Shown piece by piece: positions 34,584-43,674 of a stretch of DNA of 64,000 nt. How positions within the stretch are numbered: position 1 is the first letter of the stretch; the number at the start of each line of letters is the position of its first letter. The position numbers and the translations under genes are program-made. The stretch spans positions 806,001 to 870,000 of the forward strand of contig OY969108.1 of NCBI GenBank assembly GCA_963697965.1, in the 5' to 3' direction. The notes under the pieces were generated by a model. It did no database searches. It saw only the letters and a program-made list of their open reading frames with translations, and was not told the origin of the DNA. Source of the DNA: JAPLJC01 sp963697965. Its GTDB lineage: Bacteria; Desulfobacterota; Desulfobaccia; Desulfobaccales; 0-14-0-80-60-11.

Positions 34584-34793
34584 GTTTAATCCTCATGGTG
34601 TGTTCCACAATTGATTATCCATTTAAAATTACCAATTTCTAACCCCCCTTTGGAAAAGGGGGGTTAGGGGGTATTTAATATAACCTCTTGAAATTCCCCT
34701 AAATCCCCATTTTTCAAAGGGGGACTCAACCATGCCAAATCCAGCTTCCAGTCCTGATATTACGGCCAGCTAATTGTGAAACCCTACACTCAT
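34584..34793. repeat. C/G-rich palindromic repeat within the isovalerate operon
   Basis: At 34641-34727 lie arms of the AACCCCCCTTTGGAAAAGGG type, with ATAACCTCTTGAAATTCCCC between them, matching the array at 6257-6343 in reverse orientation. No gene. The hairpins separate the carboxyltransferase gene from the lyase gene and could lower or stabilise the message. Confidence 0.7.
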
Positions 34794-36386
34794 TTAAAAC
34801 CGCAGATTCCCAAAGGACGGCTCACCGATGGGCTTGAGCAGGCTGACTTCGAAGGCCATGGGCAGCCAGTTGCGGATTTCCCGGAATTTCAGCACCCGGT
34901 CATTAAGGAGCCGGGCGCCGCAATAGAAGGGATGCGCCTCGCCGTCGTACTTGTCGATCATTTGCTGGCGGAAGGCCGATTTTTCCTCGTCGCTCATGGG
35001 TTTCCCGCGTTTCCGCTCCTCGATGGACATGAGCACTTCCCCGGCGGAACGGCCGCTCATGACCGAGGTGCGCGCCCGCATGGTGGAAAAGAGAAAATGG
35101 GGGCGATACCCCCGGCCGCACATGCCGTAATTGGCGGCGCCGTTGTCGGGGCCGATCACCAACTGCACCCGGGGCACCTGGGCGCAGGACACCGCCCGCA
35201 CCATATCCGCCCCATATTTGCCGATGCCCATATGTTCCGATTCCGAGCCCACCATGTAGCCCGGCGAGGCCTGGACAAACAGCAGCGGAGTCTTGTCCTG
35301 GCAGCAGCGGACGATCCATTCCGTGGCCTTTTGGGCTGCCTGGGTAAAAATGATGCCGATGCCGTTGGAGGCTACCACTCCCACCGGGATGCCCTTGAGA
35401 CGCATCTTCCCCGTGACGATGTTGTCTCCGAGTCCGGGGGCGTAAGGCTTTTTGTATTCGGCGAAATGGCTGTCATCGGCAATGGCCGCCAGGAAGGCGC
35501 GCACGTCGATGCCGTGATGGACATTGGCCGCCAGCATTTCATAGATGGCCTCCCACGGCACCCTGGGCGGCGCTTCCTGGTAGCGATGGCTGTACAGCTT
35601 TTGCGGCGGCTCCAGGGAGAGAATTTCTCGAACCTGGTCAATGGCCTCCTCCTGGTTCCGGCACAAATGGTCGGCGCCCCCGGAGCGTTCAGTATGCACC
35701 CTGGCCCCGCCTAAATCTTCCGCGGAAATGACTTCCCCCGTGGCCGCTTTGACGAGGGGGGGACCCCCGAGAAAGGAGTACGACATCTTGTCGATCATTA
35801 CCGACTGGCAAGCCATGAAGACCAGGTAAGCGCCGCCCGCGGTATTCCCTCCGGTGCTCAGGGTGATCTGCTTCAGACCCATGGCGCTCATGCGCGCCAT
35901 GTTGTAGAACATGGAGCCGAATTGCTGGTCATCCGGGAAAACCTCGGCCTGCATGGGCAGATAGGCTCCCCCGGAGTCGGCGATATAGACGCAGTTTAAG
36001 CCGCAGCGCTCGGCAATGGCCTGGGCCCGCATGTGTTTCTTGAGCGTGATGGGGAAATAGGTGCCGGCCTTCACCCGGCTGTCATTGGCAAAGACCATGG
36101 TCCAGTTGCCGTGAATCCTGCCCAAACCGGTCACCAGCCCGGCGCATGGCACATCCTGGACATCGGGGTAATTCATGCCAAACCCGGCTATCCGGCTCAA
36201 TTCAAAAAATTCCGTCTCCGGATCGATGAGCCTGCAGATCAGGTCCCGGACCGGCTGTTTTCCTTGCTGGACGAGACGCTGGACCGCTTTCTCGCCTCCG
36301 GGACAGATGGCCTGCTGGACGAGCTCGTCCAGCTTCTGTTCTTCCTTTTCCCAATGGGCTCGGTTTTGCCCCGTCAAGTCTGACAT
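34794..36386 (-). CDS. Biotin-dependent acyl-CoA carboxyltransferase, methylcrotonyl-CoA carboxylase beta type
   Basis: 530 residues, the length of the carboxyltransferase subunits. Oxyanion and binding loops: YIADSGGAYLPMQAEVFPD (about 139-157), GGNTAGGAYLVFMA, FLGGPPLVKAATGEVISAED and PGYMVGSESEHMG. SGGAYLPMQ and GEVISAEDLGGA closely follow methylcrotonyl-CoA carboxylase beta. The partner that carries biotin carboxylase and biotin carrier is not in the window. So either it is encoded elsewhere, or the subunit works in a decarboxylating complex. It sits between the crotonase and lyase genes of the operon. GGGAGCCAA precedes the ATG. Confidence 0.9.
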   Translation of the reverse strand: MSDLTGQNRAHWEKEEQKLDELVQQAICPGGEKAVQRLVQQGKQPVRDLICRLIDPETEFFELSRIAGFGMNYPDVQDVPCAGLVTGLGRIHGNWTMVFANDSRVKAGTYFPITLKKHMRAQAIAERCGLNCVYIADSGGAYLPMQAEVFPDDQQFGSMFYNMARMSAMGLKQITLSTGGNTAGGAYLVFMACQSVMIDKMSYSFLGGPPLVKAATGEVISAEDLGGARVHTERSGGADHLCRNQEEAIDQVREILSLEPPQKLYSHRYQEAPPRVPWEAIYEMLAANVHHGIDVRAFLAAIADDSHFAEYKKPYAPGLGDNIVTGKMRLKGIPVGVVASNGIGIIFTQAAQKATEWIVRCCQDKTPLLFVQASPGYMVGSESEHMGIGKYGADMVRAVSCAQVPRVQLVIGPDNGAANYGMCGRGYRPHFLFSTMRARTSVMSGRSAGEVLMSIEERKRGKPMSDEEKSAFRQQMIDKYDGEAHPFYCGARLLNDRVLKFREIRNWLPMAFEVSLLKPIGEPSFGNLRF

Positions 36387-36487
36387 TTGGCTCCCTTGCT
36401 GGGTTCAATGGCGTGCAGGTCGTGATATTTACAGCAAGATCGTGATCATCTGTGCTGCTTGGTGGGAAACTTGGCTGATTAAGTCTC

Positions 36488-37270
36488 TCATTTCCCCTTA
36501 TACACCGGCTTCCGCTTTTCGCCAAACGCGGCCAGGCCTTCCAGGCGGTCTGCGGTGGGAACGGTTACCCAGTAGGCATTGGATTCAATGGCCAGGCCCG
36601 TATGTAAATCGGCCTCCAGACCGTAATTGATGGCATATTTGGCCTGCTGCACGGCAATGGGACCGGCTTCGCAGATCATCCCGGCCATGGTGCGGCACTC
36701 GTCCAGCAAGGTTTCCGGCGGGCAGACTTTATTGACCAGCCCGATCTGCAAGGCCTCCTGGGCCTCCACCCGGCGCCCGGTAAAGATGAGTTCCTTCGCC
36801 TTGCCGCGGCCGATCAGACGCGGCAGACGCTGGGTGCCGCCCGCCCCGGGGATGATGGCCAGCCTGGTCTCGGTCAGTCCCAGGGTGGCGCTGGCTGAAG
36901 CAATCCGGATATCGCAGGCCAGGGCCAACTCGGTGCCGCCCCCCAGGGCGATGCCGTTGACCGCGGCGATCACGGGTTTGTTCAGGTATTCGATAAAAGT
37001 GAAGAGATTGCGAATCGTAAAGATGAACTCCCGCACCTGCGTCTCGCTCAGGGAAGCCCGTTCCTTCAGATCGGCGCCGGCGCAGAAGGCTTTGGGGCCT
37101 GCTCCGTTGATGATCAGCACCCTAACCTCCGGGTCAAAATGCACCGCCTCCACCCGTTCCTTCAGGGCCAGCAGCATCGGGAAATTGAAGGAATTCATCA
37201 CTTCGGGGCGGTTTAGAGTGAGCAAGACCACCCGGTCTTGCCTCTCCTCCAGAATTAACGGTTCATTCAT
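36488..37270 (-). CDS. Enoyl-CoA hydratase family, methylglutaconyl-CoA hydratase-like
   Basis: 260 residues from the ATG at 37270 (GGAGAGATC upstream). Oxyanion loops AFCAGADLKER and NGIALGGGTELALACDI; the segment TETRLAIIPGAGGTQRLPRLIG followed by KAKELIFTGRRV resembles the AUH enzyme, which hydrates 3-methylglutaconyl-CoA to HMG-CoA. The two catalytic Glu positions are in GTELA and LTETRLA. Neighbours (isovaleryl-CoA dehydrogenase upstream, carboxyltransferase downstream) fit this substrate. The gene lies 44 bases before the end of the dehydrogenase order in the operon. Confidence 0.88.
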   Translation of the reverse strand: MNEPLILEERQDRVVLLTLNRPEVMNSFNFPMLLALKERVEAVHFDPEVRVLIINGAGPKAFCAGADLKERASLSETQVREFIFTIRNLFTFIEYLNKPVIAAVNGIALGGGTELALACDIRIASASATLGLTETRLAIIPGAGGTQRLPRLIGRGKAKELIFTGRRVEAQEALQIGLVNKVCPPETLLDECRTMAGMICEAGPIAVQQAKYAINYGLEADLHTGLAIESNAYWVTVPTADRLEGLAAFGEKRKPVYKGK

Positions 37271-37313
37271 GATCTCTCCGTCGATAATGGGTCGCTCTTG
37301 ATGAGTGGCGCGG

Positions 37314-38498
37314 CTAGCGCTGCGCCTTCCGGGCAAAGGCCTCCCGAGTGAGCTCCCGGGCAATGATCATTCGCCTGATCTCGCTGGTCCCCGCCCCGAT
37401 TTCATAGAGTTTGGCGTCGCGCCACAGCTTTTGCACCGGAAACTCCAGGCAGTAGCCGTAGCCGCCGTGAATCTGGATGGCCTGGCCGCACACCCAGGTG
37501 GCGGTTTCCGCCGCCAACAGGATGGCCGCGGCGGCCAACCGATTCAGTTCGGTGCCTTTGCCCCCCCGGGGCGATTTCTGGGCCAGATCGGCCGCCCGGT
37601 AAACCAGCAGCCGGGCGGCCTCGGTGCGGGCGTACATGTCGGCCAGTTTCTGCTGGATCATCTGAAAATTGGCGATGGGCTGGCCGAACTGCTCCCGCTC
37701 CACCGAGTAGCGGATGGAATATTCCAGGGCCTGTTGCGCCATGCCGATGGAGCCGCCGGCCAGCACGACCCGCTCCACGTCCAGGCCGCTGGTCATGACG
37801 TGGACACCCATATTTTCCTGCCCCACCAGGTTTTCAGCCGGCACTTCGCAGTCCTCGAAAATCAGCTCACCCGTGGGTGAACCGCGCATGCCGCATTTTT
37901 TCAGTTGGCGGGACACGGAAAACCCGGGAAAGTCCTTTTCGACGATGAAGGCGCTGATGCCTTTGGCGCCTTGCTCCGGCGCGGTTTTGGCATAGACCAG
38001 CAAGGTGTCGGCCACCGGCCCGTTGGTGATGAAGATCTTGGTGCCCTTGAGGAGGTAGCGGTCACCCTGCCGGCTGGCGCGGGTGCGAATGCTCATGGCA
38101 TCCGAGCCGGCGTTGGGCTCGGTGAGCGCCATGGCGCCGATTTTTTCGCCCCTGACTAAGGGCGGCAAATACTTCTCTTTGAGGGCTTCGCTGGCGTTGC
38201 GGTGGATATTGTGGGCGCAAAGGTTGGAGTGCGTCCCATAGGTCATGGCCAGCGCCGGGCAGATGCGGCTCATCTCTTCGATGGCCAGGGTCTGCATCAG
38301 GACATCGCCGCCCAGGCCCCCGTATTTCTCGTCGATGGTGATGCCCAGGATGCCGATCTCGGCGCATTTTTTAAAAAAATCGGGTGGGAACCAATCTTCC
38401 TCATCGATCTTTTCCTGCAACGGCCCCAGTTCATTAACCGACCACTTGTGGACGGTTTCCTTGATCATGCGCTGTTCATCGGTGAGTTGGAAATCCAT
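37314..38498 (-). CDS. ivd: Isovaleryl-CoA dehydrogenase
   Basis: 394 residues. The catalytic base identifies it: Glu242 in SGLDVERVVLAGG, the position used by isovaleryl-CoA dehydrogenase, while the C-terminal helix that carries the base in most relatives reads YEIGAGTSEIRR, with Gly instead of Glu. GAMALTEPNAGSD, FITNGPVADTLLVYAKT and RGSPTGELIFEDC also follow the human enzyme. It would form 3-methylcrotonyl-CoA and hand electrons to ETF. AGGAGGGGTGC precedes the ATG. It follows the nitroreductase gene in the operon. Confidence 0.95.
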   Translation of the reverse strand: MDFQLTDEQRMIKETVHKWSVNELGPLQEKIDEEDWFPPDFFKKCAEIGILGITIDEKYGGLGGDVLMQTLAIEEMSRICPALAMTYGTHSNLCAHNIHRNASEALKEKYLPPLVRGEKIGAMALTEPNAGSDAMSIRTRASRQGDRYLLKGTKIFITNGPVADTLLVYAKTAPEQGAKGISAFIVEKDFPGFSVSRQLKKCGMRGSPTGELIFEDCEVPAENLVGQENMGVHVMTSGLDVERVVLAGGSIGMAQQALEYSIRYSVEREQFGQPIANFQMIQQKLADMYARTEAARLLVYRAADLAQKSPRGGKGTELNRLAAAAILLAAETATWVCGQAIQIHGGYGYCLEFPVQKLWRDAKLYEIGAGTSEIRRMIIARELTREAFARKAQR

Positions 38499-38564
38499 GC
38501 ACCCCTCCTGAAAAAAAGCTGCTGCTTAACTGATTACCCATCCCAAGCGCCCGGGCACTCCTGA

Positions 38565-39134
38565 TCAAAAGCCCCACCAGCGGACTTCCCGGGGTTTACG
38601 GGGGGGAACCGGAGGCTCTTTGGCAGAGTAGCCGATGGGGGTGATGGCCAGCAACTGCTGGTCTCCTTTACCCAGGTAGCCCAGAATTTCCTTTTCCACC
38701 AGGCTGCCCGCGGTCATCCAGCAGGTCCCCAGGCCCTCGGCATGGGCCGCCAACAGCATGTTTTGCATCATCGCCGAGCCGCTTTGGATGTTGGCGGCGC
38801 CGGTGGCGTCGCCCCACTGCCACACGGTCACCGCAATGACCACCGGGGCGCCCCCCAGGTCCTTGAAAAAAGCCACCACCCGCTCCTGGCTCTTTTCGGG
38901 CACCCCGGTTTGTTGCATGATGGGGATAATCTTTTTTATGGAGAGGTTGATCAGGCCCACAAATTCATCCCGGGCCTTGCCGGCCAATACCGTGATATCC
39001 CAGCATTGGGTGTTCATGCCGGATGGCGCCCACAACCCGGCGTCAATTACCCTTTCCAGGGTGTCCCGGGGCGGCATTCCCGGCCGGTAGAGGCGGTGGC
39101 TGCGGCGGTTATGAATGGCTTCGTAAAGATCCAT
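38565..39134 (-). CDS. Nitroreductase-family flavoprotein
   Basis: 189 residues. FMN-binding signature RRSHRLYRPGMPPRDTLERV near the N-terminus, APSGMNTQCWDI (about 36-47), then MMQNMLLAAHAEGLGTCWM (about 121-140) and the short C-terminus ending in PPVPPRKPREV. Typical of small NAD(P)H-dependent FMN enzymes. As first gene behind the sigma-54 promoter it may recycle NADH or reduce a quinone or nitro compound in the pathway, but no substrate can be inferred. No ETF-specific feature is visible. Confidence 0.88.
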   Translation of the reverse strand: MDLYEAIHNRRSHRLYRPGMPPRDTLERVIDAGLWAPSGMNTQCWDITVLAGKARDEFVGLINLSIKKIIPIMQQTGVPEKSQERVVAFFKDLGGAPVVIAVTVWQWGDATGAANIQSGSAMMQNMLLAAHAEGLGTCWMTAGSLVEKEILGYLGKGDQQLLAITPIGYSAKEPPVPPRKPREVRWWGF

Positions 39135-39295
39135 GTTGCTCCTTGCTGGTTCCGATGAGTAATAAGCCCCCTGGGCTACCTAAAAGGAGGCAGGCGGCAG
39201 GCAGAGCCGCGTTTGGCCAACAGCGGCACGGACAGAGCGCAAGGCCGGTGAATTCCCCATAAAGGCTGAGGGCCAGGCCCTAATCACCACTATAA
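39135..39295. promoter_or_regulatory. Leader of the isovalerate operon
   Basis: Between the predicted start near 39286 and the nitroreductase ATG at 39134 lies an untranslated leader of about 150 bases; the ribosome binding site for the ATG is weak (AGCAAGGAGCAAC). No gene or clear hairpin is visible. Confidence 0.4.
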
Positions 39296-39311
39296 GGCAA
39301 GACTTGTACCA
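39296..39311 (-). promoter_or_regulatory. Sigma-54 (-24/-12) promoter of the isovalerate operon
   Basis: Minus strand TGGTACAAGTCTTGCC has GG at -24 and GC at -12 with the correct ten-base gap. It is the counterpart of 24956-24971; predicted start near 39286. Confidence 0.8.
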
Positions 39312-39510
39312 GCAGGGTTTCCTTCGCTAATATACTTAAATACAAAGATAAAAAGCTGCCACCGGAAAAGTGGTCCCAAAAACCGGATCTAGCAAATGCT
39401 GCAATTTTTACCCCGAGGGCCGGGCAGCCAGGCCGGTGAGTGATAAGGGCAAATATTACTGCAAGTTAAGTAGCCGGAGGATTAGCTTCACTCCTGTAGC
39501 ATATCAGACA
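39312..39510. promoter_or_regulatory. Shared upstream activating region, copy 2
   Basis: Aligns with 24972-25171 over its length. Candidate activator sites AGCAAATGCT at 39391-39400 and AGCATATCAG at 39498-39507 lie at nearly the same distances from the -24 element (80 and 187 bases) as their counterparts in copy 1. The remaining gap up to the transporter start holds nothing else recognisable. Confidence 0.7.
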
Positions 39511-39689
39511 ATGCCTCGTATCCGGTTTCTGTCCGCCAGATCTGGGCCTTGCCCCACGCGGCCTCAACAGTCCCCGCCTCCCGGCGGCGGTGTTTATCTC
39601 AATTTTCCATTCACCCCATGATCAAAATGGGTATATTTAGGTGGGTGCCATTATTTTGCCTGAACCAGGAGATCCCCCGACCCGCCATC

Positions 39690-41174
39690 ATGCCCATAGA
39701 GACCGAAGACGACCGGGGCCGCCAAAACCCGGAAGACCAGCCGGAGACCTCGTCGTTCTGGGGGCAGGCCAGAAACCTGCCCTGGCCTTTTTGGGTGGCC
39801 AACATCATGGAGACCATCGAGCGGCTCGCCTACTACGGCGTGCGGGTGGTCATCCCCGTATACATTGCCCAGGCGGACGAGATCGGCGGACTCCACTTCA
39901 GCCAGGGCGACAAGGGGTTCATCTTCCTGTGGTGGGCCCTGGTGCAGTCCTCCCTGCCAGTGATCAGCGGCGGTTTCGCCGACCATTACGGCTACAAGAA
40001 GCAGATCGTGGTGGCCGTTTTCCTAAAGGGGCTGGGATACCTGCTGATGGCCAGCCAGCGCACCTTTTGGCCGTTCTTTGCCGGCTGCCTGCTGCTGGCC
40101 GCGGGGACCGCGGTCTTCAAGCCGCCCATCCAGGGAACCTTTGTCAAGGCCCTCACGGCCAAGACCTCCGGGGTGGGCTGGGGTCTTTTTTATATGGTGA
40201 TCAACGTCGGCGCCTTCCTGGGCCCGCCGCTGGCGCATTTTCTCTATGGCTACTCCTGGCCCATGGTCTTCTACGGGTGCGCCCTGCTGGTGACGCTGAA
40301 CCTGCTCTGGCTGTTCACCTATCAGGAAGTTAATCCGGGAGTAGCCAATAACGGCGGGGTCTGGCAGGTATTGGCGGAGACGCTCCGGGAAATCCTCAAC
40401 CCGCGGCTGCTCGCCTTCATTCTCATCATTTCGGTATTCTGGGCGGTCTTCGAGCAGCTCTGGGACATGCTGCCCAACTTCATCGTGGATTGGGTCGACA
40501 GCTACTCCCTGGCTCAACACCTGCCCTGGTTCATGCTCTCCCGGAATCTCACCAGAGGCCCCCAGATTGCCCAGGAGTGGGTGATCAACCTCAACCCGCT
40601 GCTGATTATCCTCATGGTTGCCCCGCTATCCTGGTACGTCAACCGGGTGATGCGCCGGCTCTCCTCCATTTTTTTCGGATTTATCTTCGTCACCCTGGGT
40701 ATCTATCTGGTCGGCGCCAGCATGTCCATCTACCTCTGCCTGGGTGGCATCGTTTGCTTCTCTTTCGGGGAGATGATGTGCTCCCCCAAGATGAGGGAGT
40801 ACCTGGGGGTGATTGCGCCGGAGGACAAGAAGGCCCTGTACATGGGCTACACCAGTATCCCCTATGCCTTCGGTTGGGGCTACGGGACTTATCTCGGAGG
40901 GCAGCTCTATGAACGCTTCGGAGAGAAGGCGGGTTTGGCCCTGCGCTACATGTCCCAGGTGCTGAAGGTCCATGAACTTCCGGACCGCGCCCACGCCTTC
41001 GCCGCCTTGACCGGGATGCTGGGGCAGACTCCGGCGGAGGTGACCCGGCTCTTGTGGGACAAGTACGACCCCGGGTGGGTCTGGACCCCCTTTGCCATCG
41101 CCGGTATTTTCTCCTCTCTGGCGATGTTCGTCTTTATCCGCCTTGCCAGGCGTTGGCGGGATGTAAATGTCTGA
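39690..41174 (+). CDS. POT/PTR-family (major facilitator) transporter
   Basis: 494 residues from the ATG at 39690; upstream ATGs at 39618 or 39549 are open, and none has a good ribosome binding site. The family motif ETIERLAYYGVR is on the first helix (ExxER..YYG couples proton and peptide). About 12-13 helices follow; FKPPIQGTFVKAL and GWGLFYMVINVGAFLGP are in place of the PTR2 signature 1. The C-terminal half contains long loops. Known POT members import di- and tripeptides with protons; relatives transport other small acids or nitrate, so the substrate is open. It lies downstream of, and divergent from, the isovalerate operon. Confidence 0.8.
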   Translation: MPIETEDDRGRQNPEDQPETSSFWGQARNLPWPFWVANIMETIERLAYYGVRVVIPVYIAQADEIGGLHFSQGDKGFIFLWWALVQSSLPVISGGFADHYGYKKQIVVAVFLKGLGYLLMASQRTFWPFFAGCLLLAAGTAVFKPPIQGTFVKALTAKTSGVGWGLFYMVINVGAFLGPPLAHFLYGYSWPMVFYGCALLVTLNLLWLFTYQEVNPGVANNGGVWQVLAETLREILNPRLLAFILIISVFWAVFEQLWDMLPNFIVDWVDSYSLAQHLPWFMLSRNLTRGPQIAQEWVINLNPLLIILMVAPLSWYVNRVMRRLSSIFFGFIFVTLGIYLVGASMSIYLCLGGIVCFSFGEMMCSPKMREYLGVIAPEDKKALYMGYTSIPYAFGWGYGTYLGGQLYERFGEKAGLALRYMSQVLKVHELPDRAHAFAALTGMLGQTPAEVTRLLWDKYDPGWVWTPFAIAGIFSSLAMFVFIRLARRWRDVNV

Positions 41175-41248
41175 CCCAGCCCCCGCGGGACAAAGTTTTC
41201 CCTGGCAAGTTATTGAGTTTTCCCGCTTAACGGGTAAAATAGGCCATT

Positions 41249-43669
41249 ATGCGTCTTTCTTTAAACTGGCTGGCGGATTTTGTGGAACTCAGCGTGGCCC
41301 CCGAGGTCCTGGCGGATCGCCTCACCATGGCGGGCCTGGAAGTGGAGGCCATCGAGCGGGCGGCCCCGGATTTTTCCGGGGTGGTGGTGGCCAGAGTAAC
41401 CGGGGTGGAGCCCCATCCCCAGGCTGATCGCCTGCGGCTGGCGGAAGTGACCAGCGGCAGCCAGGACTACCGGGTGGTGTGCGGCGCCCCCAACCTGGAG
41501 GCGGGCCGTCTCTATCCCTTTGCCCCGCCCGGGGCGGTCATCTGCGGCGGCCAGCGGATTAAACCGGCCAAACTCCGGGGCATCGCCTCTGAAGGGATGC
41601 TGTTGGCGGAAGACGAACTGGGGCTCTCACCGGATCACGTGGGCCTGATGGATCTCCCCCAGGACCTGCCGCTGGGCCAGGATCTGGCCGCGGTCCTAAA
41701 CCTCTCCGATGTGGTCCTGGAGGTGGCGGTGACCGCCAACCGTTCCGACTGTTTGAGCATCCTGGGTCTGGCCCGGGAGGTGGCGGCCCTGCTTGATGTT
41801 CCCCTGCGCCATCCGGAGGTCAGGGTGGAAGAACATCCATTTCCAGAGTCCGGTATGTTCGCTGATTTGTTCCCAGAAATTATCCGTCCCAAAGTCACCA
41901 TTCTCGACCCGGGCCACTGCCCCCGCTACGCCGCCCGCCTGTTGACCGGCCTGGCGGTGCGGCAGTCACCCTTCTGGATGCGTCGGCGCCTGCAGGTCTC
42001 GGGGATCCGGGCCATCAATAATCTGGTGGACGTCACCAACTACGTGCTGCTGGAGTTTGGCCAGCCCCTGCACGCCTTCGATTTCCAGCGCCTGCAGAAT
42101 GGAGAGATCGTGGTGCGCCTGCCCAGGCCGGAGGAGGACCGATTCACCACCCTGGACGGCCAGGAGCGGCGATTGGACCCGGGGACCCTGCTCATCTGCG
42201 ACGCCGGCAGGCCGGTGGCCCTGGCCGGGATTATGGGTGGACTCGATTCCGAAGTGACCCCGGAGACCAGCCAGGTACTCATCGAAAGCGCCTATTTCAA
42301 CCCGGCCACCGTGCGGCGCACCGCCAAGAGGCTGGGGCTGAGCACCGAGGCCTCCTACCGCTTCGAGCGGGGGGTGGACCCCGAGGGGGTGATCCACGCC
42401 CTGGAGCGGGCCGCCCAGCTCATGGCCGAGGTGGGGGGCGGGCGGGTGGCGGGTCCCCGGTTGGATGAATACCCGGCGCCCCTGCAGCATCCTCGCCTGG
42501 GACTGCGGGTCTCCCGGGCCAACCAGGTGCTGGGGACCGGCTTCTCCACCGAGACCGTCGCCGCTTTGCTGAAACGCCTGCACCTGCCGGCGGTGTGCCT
42601 GGACCGGGAAAATTTGGCGGTCCAGGTGCCCTCTTTCCGCAACGATCTGACCCGTGAAATTGACCTGATCGAGGAGATCGCCCGTCTGGCCGGCTTCGAA
42701 GATATCCCGGTGACCCTGCCCCGGGGTCAGGTAGACACTCGCCGCCCCGGACCGGAGGCGCGCCTCCGGGACCAAACCCGGCAACTGCTCCTGGGACTGG
42801 GTTTCTTCGAGGTGATCAACTACGCCTTCCAGTCGGAGCAACTGGAAGGCCTGGCCGCGGCGGCCGGCGGGGCGCCCCTGGTCCTGGCCAATCCCTTGAG
42901 CGAAGAGCAGGCGGTGATGCGCACCTCCCTCATCCCGGGTCTGCTGGACAGCCTGAGGCGCAACACCCTGAAACAGGTCCAGAATCTGCGCCTCTTTGAA
43001 ACCGCCAAGGTCTTCCTGCCCCAAGCCGGGGCTGACCTGCCCCGGGAAGAAGGCTGGGTAGCCGGGCTGATGTACGGGGCCCGGGAGGAGGATTCCTGGG
43101 CGGCGGCTTCCCGGGAGGCGGTGAATTTCTTCGACCTCAAGGGGGTGGTGGAGAGCCTGCTGGAGGGTCTTAAAATCCCTGACGTGAACTTTCGCCCGGA
43201 AGCGCTGCCACCCTACCTCAGCCGGGGCGCCAGGGTCTATGCCGGCTCCCGGGAATTGGGCTGTTTGGGAGAGGTGGCGCCGGAAATCGGCGAAAGGTTG
43301 GACCTGGAAGGGGCCATTTTCGTCTTCAGCCTGGCCCTGGAGACCCTGGCGCAGACCGCCGCCTCGCCGCTCTTCACCCCTCTGCCCCGCTACCCGGCGC
43401 TCTACCGGGATCTGGCCCTGGTCCTGCCCGAGGCGGTGCCCGCGGCCCAGGTGTCCGAAGCCCTGTATCGCCATGGCCGCCCCTGGTTGGAGGAGGCCCG
43501 GTTGTTTGACGTCTATGCTGGAGACCAGGTGCCGCCGGGGAAGCGCAGCCTGGCCTTTCGCCTCACTTACCGGGACCAGGAGCGGACCCTGACCGACGAC
43601 CTGGTGAATCCGCTCCATGAGGCCCTGGTTGCCGCTGTGACCAGGGAGCTTAAGGGGGAGCTGCGTTAG
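41249..43669 (+). CDS. pheT: Phenylalanyl-tRNA synthetase beta subunit
   Basis: 806 residues, full length. Order: EMAP-like tRNA-binding domain (residues about 40-150, with VEPHPQADRLRLAEV), B3/B4 editing domain (about 200-390, including NRSDCLSI and YVLLEFGQPLHAFD), B5 domain (about 400-470), synthetase-like core (about 480-700, with NYAFQSEQ and NPLSEEQAVMRTSL) and the C-terminal anticodon-binding domain (about 715-806). The partner pheS is not upstream; instead the POT transporter ends 75 bases before. The ATG lacks a clear ribosome binding site. It is followed by a merR-type gene after six bases. Confidence 0.97.
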   Translation: MRLSLNWLADFVELSVAPEVLADRLTMAGLEVEAIERAAPDFSGVVVARVTGVEPHPQADRLRLAEVTSGSQDYRVVCGAPNLEAGRLYPFAPPGAVICGGQRIKPAKLRGIASEGMLLAEDELGLSPDHVGLMDLPQDLPLGQDLAAVLNLSDVVLEVAVTANRSDCLSILGLAREVAALLDVPLRHPEVRVEEHPFPESGMFADLFPEIIRPKVTILDPGHCPRYAARLLTGLAVRQSPFWMRRRLQVSGIRAINNLVDVTNYVLLEFGQPLHAFDFQRLQNGEIVVRLPRPEEDRFTTLDGQERRLDPGTLLICDAGRPVALAGIMGGLDSEVTPETSQVLIESAYFNPATVRRTAKRLGLSTEASYRFERGVDPEGVIHALERAAQLMAEVGGGRVAGPRLDEYPAPLQHPRLGLRVSRANQVLGTGFSTETVAALLKRLHLPAVCLDRENLAVQVPSFRNDLTREIDLIEEIARLAGFEDIPVTLPRGQVDTRRPGPEARLRDQTRQLLLGLGFFEVINYAFQSEQLEGLAAAAGGAPLVLANPLSEEQAVMRTSLIPGLLDSLRRNTLKQVQNLRLFETAKVFLPQAGADLPREEGWVAGLMYGAREEDSWAAASREAVNFFDLKGVVESLLEGLKIPDVNFRPEALPPYLSRGARVYAGSRELGCLGEVAPEIGERLDLEGAIFVFSLALETLAQTAASPLFTPLPRYPALYRDLALVLPEAVPAAQVSEALYRHGRPWLEEARLFDVYAGDQVPPGKRSLAFRLTYRDQERTLTDDLVNPLHEALVAAVTRELKGELR

Positions 43670-43674
43670 CCGGC

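Noticed and set aside
36467..36482. Possible -24/-12 promoter before the carboxyltransferase gene (TGATCACGATCTTGCT type, near 36.43-36.47 kb)
   Set aside because: The invariant GG at -24 is GA, so the match is too weak to claim.
41966..43618. 550-codon minus-strand frame over pheT
   Set aside because: Antisense shadow of a fully conserved pheT.
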